A stretch of 64,000 bases of DNA from WTFY01 sp026713925. GTDB lineage: Bacteria; Pseudomonadota; Gammaproteobacteria; UBA4575. The stretch is taken from contig OY759361.1 in NCBI GenBank assembly GCA_963662355.1, positions 806,001 to 870,000 on the forward strand, written 5' to 3'. The notes below the pieces were generated by a model. The model did no database searches. It was not told the origin of the DNA and worked only from the letters and a program-made list of their open reading frames with translations. Shown one piece after another: positions 44,274 through 51,310 of the stretch. Position 1 is the first letter of the stretch, and each line of letters opens with the position of its first letter. A program made the position numbers and the translations under genes.

Positions 44274-44924
44274 ATGAGTGTCCGAAGCCTAACACGTACA
44301 TTTTTGGTGTTTGTATTGTCCATTTGTGCCATGCAGGCGACTCTCCGTGCGGACAATTCTGGGGTTGAGTTTGAAGAAGGTCTTCACTATCACAGGATTG
44401 TACCTGCCATACCAGTACCTTCAGGTTCCGGTGAGGTTGTGGTGCTGGAATTGTTCTGGTACGGCTGCCCTCATTGTTACAGCTTTGAAAAACACTTGAG
44501 CAGCTGGGAGCAGAACAAGGCGGATCATGTCAAGTTTGTGAGGATGCCGGTTGCCTTGAATCGCAGCTGGATACCTCATGCCCGAATGTACTATGCCCTG
44601 GAAAAGATGGGGGAGGTTGATAGGATGCATTCACTGATCTTTGAAGCCCTTCACGTACAGGGAAGACGCCTGCGAGATGTAGAGTCAGTATCGCGTTTTT
44701 TAAGCCAGCACAATATCGACACGGATGAATTTGAAGAAGCCTACAACTCCTCATATGTTGAGGAAAAAATGCAACATTCCGGACAATTCGTACGAGATTC
44801 CCACGCAAGTTCTGTACCGACAGTGATTGTCAACGGTAAATACCGGTCCACAGCAAGTGCTGCTGGGGGACATGACCTGCTGCTGCAATTGACGGATGAA
44901 CTCGTGCAGCGTGAGACAGAATAG
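44274..44924 (+). CDS. dsbA: thiol:disulfide interchange protein DsbA
   Basis: A 216-residue periplasmic oxidase that introduces disulfides into secreted proteins. The signal peptide covers about residues 1-25, and the thioredoxin-fold active site is CPHC at residues 65-68 in FWYGCPHCYSFEKHL. The cis-proline loop is SSVPTVIVNGKYR. The ATG at 44274 is preferred over an upstream in-frame ATG because a signal peptide follows directly. Its activity should include heme-protein thiols such as those of cytochrome c4 next door. Confidence 0.94.
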   Translation: MSVRSLTRTFLVFVLSICAMQATLRADNSGVEFEEGLHYHRIVPAIPVPSGSGEVVVLELFWYGCPHCYSFEKHLSSWEQNKADHVKFVRMPVALNRSWIPHARMYYALEKMGEVDRMHSLIFEALHVQGRRLRDVESVSRFLSQHNIDTDEFEEAYNSSYVEEKMQHSGQFVRDSHASSVPTVIVNGKYRSTASAAGGHDLLLQLTDELVQRETE

Positions 44925-45056
44925 CCTCCATTACGGGTCATGACTTCAGCGTTTCCGCCCGGATGCTCAGTCATGTCCTGTGCTTTGTTCAAACGTGCCA
45001 GGCAATGCTGTATGATGGGATCAGGGTCGGCTATTCATACGAAACTTGAGGGATGA

Positions 45057-46826
45057 ATCATAGGCACTGACACTTCCGACGCGCGCACGAGTGTTCGCTA
45101 TCAACCTGATGAGAAGCCCCCCACCGCACTTTCTTTCGGCCTCGGCCTACAGTTAGCAATTCTTTGTATATCCGGTATCGTACTGACCCCGGCGATCATA
45201 GTTCGCGCAGCAGGCGGGAGCGATGCCTTTCTGTCCTGGGCCGTCTTTGCCGCGGTGGCTGTCAGCGGCGTGAGTACGATTTTACAAGCGCTGCGGGTGG
45301 GCCGGATTGGTGCCGGCTATGTGCTGGCTATGGGCACTTCCGGAGCCTTCATTGCGATCTGTGTTACAGCGATCGCCGAAGGCGGTCCGGCAATGCTTGC
45401 CACGCTGGTCGTGGTTTCATCATTTTTCCAGTTTGTGCTTTCTACACGGCTGTCGCTGCTTCGTCGCATCCTGACTCCAGCCGTTGCAGGAACAGTTATC
45501 ATGCTGATACCGGTCACGGTGATGCCGATCATTTTTGGGTTTCTGAAGGATGTGCCAGTAGGGGTTTCAGAACTGGCATCGCCGCTGAGTGCACTGGCAA
45601 CCGTGCTCGTTATTGCCTCGATTGCACTGAAGGCAAAGGGCGTGCTGCGTCTTTGGGCGCCTGTCATCGGGGTTTTTACAGGCTCGGCGGTTGCCGGATT
45701 GTTTGGCTTGTACGATGTGGAGCGTGTTGCAACCGCTTCCTGGATAGGGCTTCCGAGTGGAGCATGGCCAGGCCTAGACTTGAGCTTCGGGCCAGTTTTC
45801 TGGTCACTTCTTCCGGCATTTGTGTTTGTGACCCTGGTCGGTGCAATTGAAACGATCGGTGATTCCATCGCCATTCAACGTGTATCCTGGCGCAGACCCC
45901 GGGCGGTGGATTTCCGGGCAGTACAGGGAACGGTCGCTGCGGACGGGATGGGTAACCTGTTATCCGGTCTCATGGGAACTGTGCCCAATACGACCTATTC
46001 AACAAGCGTGGCAGTTGCCGAACTGACCGGCGTCGGAGCTCGTCGCGTCGGGATTGCCCTCGGGGCAGTGTTTGTTGTCCTGGCGTTCTTTCCGAAGGCA
46101 CTTGCCGTGATTCTGGCGATACCGGGACCGGTTGCTGCTGCCTACATCGGCGTACTGCTGGCCATGCTCTTTATTGTAGGTATGAAAGTTGCCATTCAAG
46201 ATGGAATCGACTATCGCAAGGGTCTGGTCGTCGGTGTCGCGTTCTGGGTTGGAGTAGGATTCCAGAATGGATGGATATTTCCTGAGCATGTTTCGGAGTT
46301 TGCAGGGGGTCTTCTTGAAAACGGGATGACGGCTGGCGGCCTGGTCGCCATCCTCATGACACTGTTCATGGAACTGACAGAGTCCCGCCGCAGCCGGATT
46401 GTGATGGAACTTGATCTTTCGGCACTGCCGAGGATCAAGACGTTCTTGGGTGAGTTTGCATCGCGCAACGGATGGGATGCGGCGATGGCAAACCGCCTTG
46501 TCGGGGCCGCCGAAGAGACTCTGCTGACACTGCTCAGGCATGAAGAAGGTAAGGAACCTAGCGGACGCCGCCTGCTACTGACTGCGCACAAGGAAAGCGG
46601 CCAGGCGGTTCTCGAGTTTATCGCTGCAGCCGGTGAGGAAAACCTGCAGGACCGGATCGCATTGCTTGGCGAGCAGGCCGACGCAGCTTCAGGTGAATGG
46701 GAAGTATCACTTCGGCTGCTGCGACATCTGGCTTGCTCGGTTCGTCATCAGCAATACCATGATACGGACATCGTGACGGTACACGTGGAAGCCCCGGAAC
46801 CCATTCACTATAGACAGGCATCATAA
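45057..46826 (+). CDS. NCS2/SLC23-type permease fused to degenerate HATPase-like domain; start unresolved
   Basis: About 590 residues. The core is a nucleobase/ascorbate transporter with the TM8 segment GAIETIGDSIAIQ and the TM10 region PNTTYSTSVAVAELTGVGARR; there the Glu or Gln that binds substrate in UraA/XanQ (ENxG or QNNG) is replaced, so the substrate may differ. The last 130 residues (from about PRIKTFLGEFASRNGW) resemble an RsbW-like HATPase domain, but lack the expected Asn and DxGxG. Homology runs upstream to about 45063, yet no ATG/GTG/TTG precedes GTG 45255 in frame; a one-base deletion after ATG 45053 would restore one. Confidence 0.7.
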   Translation: MIGTDTSDARTSVRYQPDEKPPTALSFGLGLQLAILCISGIVLTPAIIVRAAGGSDAFLSWAVFAAVAVSGVSTILQALRVGRIGAGYVLAMGTSGAFIAICVTAIAEGGPAMLATLVVVSSFFQFVLSTRLSLLRRILTPAVAGTVIMLIPVTVMPIIFGFLKDVPVGVSELASPLSALATVLVIASIALKAKGVLRLWAPVIGVFTGSAVAGLFGLYDVERVATASWIGLPSGAWPGLDLSFGPVFWSLLPAFVFVTLVGAIETIGDSIAIQRVSWRRPRAVDFRAVQGTVAADGMGNLLSGLMGTVPNTTYSTSVAVAELTGVGARRVGIALGAVFVVLAFFPKALAVILAIPGPVAAAYIGVLLAMLFIVGMKVAIQDGIDYRKGLVVGVAFWVGVGFQNGWIFPEHVSEFAGGLLENGMTAGGLVAILMTLFMELTESRRSRIVMELDLSALPRIKTFLGEFASRNGWDAAMANRLVGAAEETLLTLLRHEEGKEPSGRRLLLTAHKESGQAVLEFIAAAGEENLQDRIALLGEQADAASGEWEVSLRLLRHLACSVRHQQYHDTDIVTVHVEAPEPIHYRQAS

Positions 46827-46944
46827 GTGTGTGCAATTGTTTCGCACTGTCCTGCATAGTATTGCACCCGGCTAAGTTAGCCGATGGGCAAGGGATAGAC
46901 GGTCTCTGGCAAAACAGGTGTTCCGGCTATCGCGTAATGAGTAT

Positions 46945-46973
46945 TTGGTTTCATGTGGATCATTCACTATAAT
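46945..46973 (+). promoter_or_regulatory. Sigma-70-type promoter of cytochrome c5
   Basis: TTGGTT at 46945-46950, a 17-base spacer and a perfect TATAAT at 46968-46973, 45 bases before the GTG start at 47018. A 7-1-7 inverted repeat, CGGCTAA-G-TTAGCCG at 46869-46883, lies further upstream in the same 191-base spacer and could be an operator or the end of the permease transcript. Visual match only. Confidence 0.55.
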
Positions 46974-47017
46974 TCGCAGCGCACCTCAAGCAAAAACCAA
47001 CAGAAATAGGAGTTTGT

Positions 47018-47515
47018 GTGAGTGACACGAAGTTTGCCAAAACGTTAAAAATTGTACTCGGAGTGCTGGTCGGGTCGACGGTCGCGATACTGGCCCTTGC
47101 AAATGTGCTCATTTCGGATGCGGACTATTCCCATGAAACTGTAATCAAGGAAAATATTGAGGATCGTATCAGGCCTGTAGGGAGCTTGCATCTGGCGGAC
47201 AGTGAATTTGAAACGGCTGAGGAAACAGAAGGTGAGACAGGCAAAAGCGAGCCTGAGCTGGTCGTGGCTGATGCAGGAAAACCGGTCGAGCAGATTTATC
47301 AGGCCTGTGCCGTATGCCATGGCACGGGTGTCCTGAATGCCCCGAAACTGGGTGACAAGGCGAGTTGGGAACCCCGAATAGCCAAGGGCGTTGAGCAGCT
47401 TTATACAAGTGCCATCAAGGGCATAGGTACGATGCCGCCCAAAGGCGGGCGTCTTGATTTTTCTGATGAAGAGGTTCGAAGAGCCGTTGACTACATGCTG
47501 GACTCCGTGCGCTGA
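47018..47515 (+). CDS. membrane-anchored monoheme cytochrome c5
   Basis: A 165-residue cytochrome c5-type protein. One N-terminal helix (about residues 9-32) anchors or exports it, an acidic linker rich in Glu follows (about 62-80), and the heme domain has CAVCH at residues 97-101 and a methionine ligand in IGTMPPKGG. GTG start at 47018 with AGGAG upstream. Cytochrome c5 shuttles electrons between the bc1 complex and oxidases or reductases. Convergent with ubiK. Confidence 0.92.
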   Translation: MSDTKFAKTLKIVLGVLVGSTVAILALANVLISDADYSHETVIKENIEDRIRPVGSLHLADSEFETAEETEGETGKSEPELVVADAGKPVEQIYQACAVCHGTGVLNAPKLGDKASWEPRIAKGVEQLYTSAIKGIGTMPPKGGRLDFSDEEVRRAVDYMLDSVR

Positions 47516-47658
47516 TTCTCCGTGTTTGCTGCGGTTTTGCTGAAGTCTGTACGGGCAACTCGCGTGCCCACCTGAGGGGACTGGACCTAGCTTAGGGTGA
47601 TGCCTGGGCGACGGGGGTATGCACTGAGCCTGCACCGGTTGCAGGCCTGGCTGGCCCG

Positions 47659-47913
47659 TCAGTCACTCTGTAGTTTCTCTTCAAGTTCCTGTATGCGTTC
47701 CTGCAGTTCCTTGATGCGCAACTGGCTTTGCGCCAGCATCTCGCTTTGTGCATCGAACTCATTTCGTGTAACAAGATCCAGTTGCTGGAAAACGCCTTCC
47801 GCAACGCCGCGCACATTTTTTTCAATCTTTTCCTTGCCTTTTTTCAGGTCATCAGGAAGGGCTGCACTAACCTTGTGCACAACCTCGTCTAGGATGCGTG
47901 GACTAAGCTTCAT
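47659..47913 (-). CDS. ubiK: ubiquinone biosynthesis accessory factor UbiK (BMFP domain)
   Basis: An 84-residue BMFP-domain protein, formerly YqiC: an N-terminal helical segment SPRILDEVVHKVSAALP, then the FQQLDLVTRNEFDAQSE stretch and a C-terminal coiled coil (about residues 52-82). UbiK binds UbiJ and assists aerobic ubiquinone synthesis. The ATG at 47913 is chosen; a GTG three codons upstream is only 2 bases from the AAGGAG ribosome site. Separate from the ubiE-ubiJ-ubiB cluster at 25370-28305. Confidence 0.88.
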   Translation of the reverse strand: MKLSPRILDEVVHKVSAALPDDLKKGKEKIEKNVRGVAEGVFQQLDLVTRNEFDAQSEMLAQSQLRIKELQERIQELEEKLQSD

Positions 47914-48434
47914 GGTGGTCACTACTCCTTGCGGTCAGGGCGTCAAAATATAGCACATTTAATTTTGTATTTTTGGTTTTAAGGTTAAAGGTGCTCGTAC
48001 AAGGCGATCACACTTTTTTCTGTGGGGCAGAGATACCATTTTCCTGAATCCTTGCACTGGCCTGACAGACCACGCATCCAAAACAAGATTCCATGATGTT
48101 ATTTCTGCAGGGAATCGGGTTTTTGTACCGATGCGGTGGCATACAGGATTCACGGTGGCGGATGTACACGGCATCACCATTGAGTCATTGGGCTAGTCCC
48201 TGTTCACTCAGTTTCCGGAAGCAGGTTTGCAGGTACGTGTGCCGCGTGGATTGGGTGCATTTGCGTTCAGGCAAGAGCGTGAGAAATCAACGGGACGTTC
48301 GTTCAATGGGTTCATGACAAGTCGCACTAATACGGTGCACATAGGTTTGAATGAGTGCGCGATGTTGTACACACATGGTTTCAATTGTGAAGGCTATTTT
48401 TGTAACTCATTGTTTTGTCTAGGCCTGGCAGATT
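47914..48434. other. Intergenic stretch without a supported gene
   Basis: About 520 bases between ubiK and the glnK promoter. Open frames exist on both strands, but none has a ribosome site and a recognisable product. One frame (about 48045-48192, plus) reads protein-like to a stop (GNRVFVPMRWHTGFTVAD and following) but lacks a start codon, so it may be a decayed gene. The bases near 47950-47980 are AT-rich. ComM often neighbours ubiK in gammaproteobacteria; nothing here resembles it. Confidence 0.4.
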
Positions 48435-48450
48435 TGGCATGGTGTGTGCT
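48435..48450 (+). promoter_or_regulatory. Sigma-54 promoter of the glnK-amtB unit
   Basis: TGGCATGGTGTGTGCT matches the RpoN consensus TGGCACGnnnnTTGCW, with the invariant GG at 48436-48437 and GC at 48448-48449. Transcription should start near 48462, giving a leader of about 235 bases before glnK. Nitrogen control of glnK-amtB by NtrC and sigma-54 is well established in proteobacteria. An NtrC site was not identified. Confidence 0.7.
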
Positions 48451-48499
48451 TAAGCTTGGATGTAGAACCAAGCAGTCAAATTTTCCAGGTGGAACGCTG

Positions 48500-48690
48500 A
48501 TGAACAGGAAGTTACGCCAGATGGCATTGACAGCCGTCTTGACAGGCAGTCTGGGAAATTGATTCCTTGAAATCCGGATGTGGGGATGAGGTCTCGGGTT
48601 TTGAAGTGACTGCAGCGGTCGTGCGCACAGATGCCGATTTGTCTGGTCAGTTGCATCTGGATCACGTAACCAACAGCAAAATCAGGAGTT
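48500..48690 (+). pseudogene. Remnant of a secreted porin-like gene (TorF-like) before glnK
   Basis: A 20-codon frame at 48500-48562 starts with ATG and reads MNRKLRQMALTAVLTGSLGN, a typical start of a signal peptide, then stops. Immediately afterwards another frame reads WEIDSLKSGCGDEV and then SGFEVTAAVVRTDADLSG, which resembles the C-terminal strands of the TorF family porins that often precede glnK-amtB. The two parts would join only with a frameshift and a large deletion. Lying between the sigma-54 promoter and glnK, it is best read as an eroded first gene of the operon. TorF identity is a judgement by eye. Confidence 0.5.
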
Positions 48691-48696
48691 ATGACT

Positions 48697-49035
48697 ATGA
48701 AGCTAGTCACCGCAATTATTAAGCCATTCAAGCTTGATTATGTACGCGAAGCTTTATCGGAAATTGGGGTAACAGGTGTGACGGTTGTCGAAGTCAAGGG
48801 CTTCGGCAGGCAGAAAGGGCACACAGAGCTGTATCGGGGTGCAGAGTACGTTGTCGACTTTTTACCAAAGGTGATGGTGGAAATTGCGGTGGAAAGCGGT
48901 TTGCTGGATTCCGTAATTGAAGCCATCAGCAAAGCAGCAAGCACGGGCAAAATCGGGGACGGCAAGATTTTTGTCACGCCGCTCGAACAGGTCGTACGCA
49001 TTCGAACCGGTGAAACAGGTTCGGACGCGCTGTAA
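48697..49035 (+). CDS. glnK: nitrogen regulatory protein P-II (GlnK)
   Basis: A 112-residue P-II protein sensing ATP/ADP and 2-oxoglutarate. The start at 48697 is chosen over an ATG two codons upstream because it has better ribosome-site spacing and puts the uridylylation tyrosine at position 51 (YRGAEYVVDF), as in known P-II. Other features are MKLVTAIIKPFKL at the N-terminus and GKIGDGKIFV in the C-loop. It pairs with amtB, to which it binds and which it blocks; spacing to amtB is 29 bases. Confidence 0.97.
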   Translation: MKLVTAIIKPFKLDYVREALSEIGVTGVTVVEVKGFGRQKGHTELYRGAEYVVDFLPKVMVEIAVESGLLDSVIEAISKAASTGKIGDGKIFVTPLEQVVRIRTGETGSDAL

Positions 49036-49064
49036 ATGAAAAAAACTATCCTTAGGAGGAAGTT

Positions 49065-50330
49065 GTGGTAGATCAAATTTTTGAATTGCAATATGCGATC
49101 GACACATTTTACTTTCTGATGTGCGGCGCGCTGGTGATGTGGATGGCCGCAGGCTTTTCCATGCTCGAATCGGGGCTTGTACGGAGCAAGAATACAGCCG
49201 AAATTCTCACGAAGAATGTCGCCCTGTATTCGATTTCCTGCATCATGTACATGGTCTGCGGATACATGATCATGTATGACGGCAGCTGGTTTTTGTCAGG
49301 GATCGCAGGAGGGGAGAGTCTGGTACAGGATGCACTGGCCGCTTCTGCGGAAAATGGGTTCCATGGTGATTCGGTTTATGCGGATGCTTCGGACTTCTTT
49401 TTCCAGGTCGTATTTGTAGCGACGGCCATGTCGATCGTATCGGGTGCCGTGGCTGAACGGATGAAAATGTGGTCGTTCCTGCTTTTCGTGGTGGTCTTTA
49501 CCGGGCTGGTTTATCCGCTGGAAGGCAGCTGGACCTGGAACGGCCAGGATGTGTTTGGCTGGTTCAATCTCGGCGACGCCGGATTTTCCGATTTCGCAGG
49601 ATCGGGCATCGTGCACATGGCAGGCGCCACGGCTGCATTGGCAGGCGTACTCTTGCTCGGAGCCCGCAAGGGCAAGTACGGACCGGGTGGCAAGGTAAAT
49701 GCCTTCCCGGGTGCGAATCTTCCCCTTGCTACGCTGGGAACGTTTATTCTGTGGATGGGATGGTTTGGCTTTAATGGCGGTTCTGTCCTCAAGCTGGGAG
49801 ATGCTGCCAGTGCCAATGCGGTAGCCATGGTCTTTCTGAATACCAACACGGCAGCCGCAGGAGGCCTGGTGGCTGCCTTGATCGTTGCCCGCCTGTGGTT
49901 TGGCAAGGCGGACCTGACGATGGCCCTGAATGGTGCATTGGCAGGCCTGGTGGCAATCACAGCCGAGCCTTCAACCCCTTCGGCCCTGGCAGCGACCCTG
50001 ATTGGTGCTGCAGGCGGTGGTCTTGTGGTGCTGTCCATCGTGTTGCTGGACAAACTCAGGATCGATGATCCTGTGGGTGCGATTTCCGTGCATGGCACCG
50101 CCGGACTGTGGGGATTGCTGGTGGTACCGGTTACCAATCCTGATGTGAAATTCAGTGGACAGTTGCTGGGTGCCGCCACAATATTCATCTGGGTATTCCT
50201 GGCGAGCCTGGTCATCTGGGGTGCCATCAAGGTGATCATGGGCATCCGTATCAGCGAGGAAGAGGAGATGCAGGGTGCAGATATTTCCGAGTGTGGCCTG
50301 GAGGCCTACCCAGAATTTGTAATCGAATAA
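49065..50330 (+). CDS. amtB: ammonium transporter AmtB
   Basis: A 421-residue Amt channel with about 11 membrane helices. Conserved elements: the phenylalanine gate region, the twin pore histidines in SGIVHMAGATAAL and ISVHGTAGLWGLL, and ILWMGWFGFNGGS. There is no cleaved signal peptide: the N-terminus begins directly with the first helix, as in the shorter Amt branch. GTG start at 49065 with AGGAGG 6-11 bases upstream. It is cotranscribed with glnK and ends at the terminator at 50352. Confidence 0.97.
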   Translation: MVDQIFELQYAIDTFYFLMCGALVMWMAAGFSMLESGLVRSKNTAEILTKNVALYSISCIMYMVCGYMIMYDGSWFLSGIAGGESLVQDALAASAENGFHGDSVYADASDFFFQVVFVATAMSIVSGAVAERMKMWSFLLFVVVFTGLVYPLEGSWTWNGQDVFGWFNLGDAGFSDFAGSGIVHMAGATAALAGVLLLGARKGKYGPGGKVNAFPGANLPLATLGTFILWMGWFGFNGGSVLKLGDAASANAVAMVFLNTNTAAAGGLVAALIVARLWFGKADLTMALNGALAGLVAITAEPSTPSALAATLIGAAGGGLVVLSIVLLDKLRIDDPVGAISVHGTAGLWGLLVVPVTNPDVKFSGQLLGAATIFIWVFLASLVIWGAIKVIMGIRISEEEEMQGADISECGLEAYPEFVIE

Positions 50331-50351
50331 AGCTTTTCGCCTCAGCCTGGT

Positions 50352-50378
50352 AAAAGCGCCTCCCGGGAGGCGCTTTTT
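50352..50378. terminator. Rho-independent terminator shared by amtB and speE
   Basis: A perfect inverted repeat, AAAAGCGCCTCCC/GGGAGGCGCTTTT, with a T tract on each strand; it can stop both amtB transcription (plus) and speE transcription (minus). It begins 21 bases after the amtB stop and touches the speE stop. Confidence 0.9.
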
Positions 50379-51235
50379 CATTGTTCCCGGTCCCTGATGA
50401 ACTGCGGGGCTGAAAGACTTGAATGGTGTATCGCGTGGTTGTAATAGCGGGTCGTGAATCCTGGATGTTTGGCAGACTCCTGTCGGGCACAGGCAAGCCT
50501 CCCGGTCTTGTTTGCGATCGTGGCGCTCCACCACCCGGTGGGATAACAGGGTTGCGGAAAATGGATCAGTTCGGTGGCAGCAAATCCGGCTTTTCGCATG
50601 CAAGCATGCATGGGCCGGATAATGCTCTCGAAATGAACCAGCGGTGATTCGCTTTGCTGGACTAGCAGGCCCTCTGGCTTTAGTGCAAGCAGGCAGTCCC
50701 TGTAAAACGGTGTGGAGAACAGGCCTCGTGCCGGGCCGACCGGGTCTGTACTGTCGACGATAATGACGTCCACTGAACCCTGTTTCAATTTTTGCACCCA
50801 TTCCACCGCATCTTCGAAAATCAACTCGACACGCGGATCCTGAATGGCCTCGCACAACTCCGGGAAAAACCGTTCTGACAGCCTTGTGACCCGTTCGTCA
50901 ATCTCGACCTGTATGATTTTCTGTACACAGATATGTTTTGCCACTTCCCGCAAGGTACCGCAGTCGCCACCTCCAGCGATCACGACATGACCGGGATTCG
51001 GGTGACTGAACAGGACCGGGTGTGCCAGCATCTCGTGGTATATAAAGTTGTCACGTTCCGTTAGCATAACGAGACCATCTATCGCCATCAGCTTGCCAAA
51101 GGTTTTGGTTGAATAGATTTCTATTTTTTGAAAGGGTGTCTGTTCCTGGTGAAGCAGTTCATCGATCTCGAATGAGAGCGCGGTGCCACATTCCGTGCAG
51201 GTCTCGGTGAACCATGATTTTTTCGTGTCTTGCAT
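50378..51235 (-). CDS. speE: spermidine synthase
   Basis: SpeE transfers an aminopropyl group from decarboxylated SAM to putrescine. The 285-residue protein has the N-terminal beta domain (SFEIDELLHQEQTPFQKIEIY), the SAM-binding GGGDCGTLREV (the usual GGGDGG has Cys here), and the catalytic VDSTDPVGPARGLF. The C-terminal FPQPCYPTGWWS segment is standard. Divergent from speA by 75 bases, so arginine decarboxylation and spermidine synthesis can be co-regulated. Confidence 0.95.
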   Translation of the reverse strand: MQDTKKSWFTETCTECGTALSFEIDELLHQEQTPFQKIEIYSTKTFGKLMAIDGLVMLTERDNFIYHEMLAHPVLFSHPNPGHVVIAGGGDCGTLREVAKHICVQKIIQVEIDERVTRLSERFFPELCEAIQDPRVELIFEDAVEWVQKLKQGSVDVIIVDSTDPVGPARGLFSTPFYRDCLLALKPEGLLVQQSESPLVHFESIIRPMHACMRKAGFAATELIHFPQPCYPTGWWSATIANKTGRLACARQESAKHPGFTTRYYNHAIHHSSLSAPQFIRDREQ

Positions 51236-51310
51236 GTGATGCTGTATTGCAGGGAAATGTAAAGTGAAGCGGGCTATCCCATACGACAGGCAACCGGATC
51301 ATACCTCATT

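Noticed and set aside
45164..45850. Long plus-strand frame inside the permease gene
   Set aside because: It overlaps the well-conserved permease frame and has low-complexity Arg/Cys/Gly composition typical of a shadow frame.
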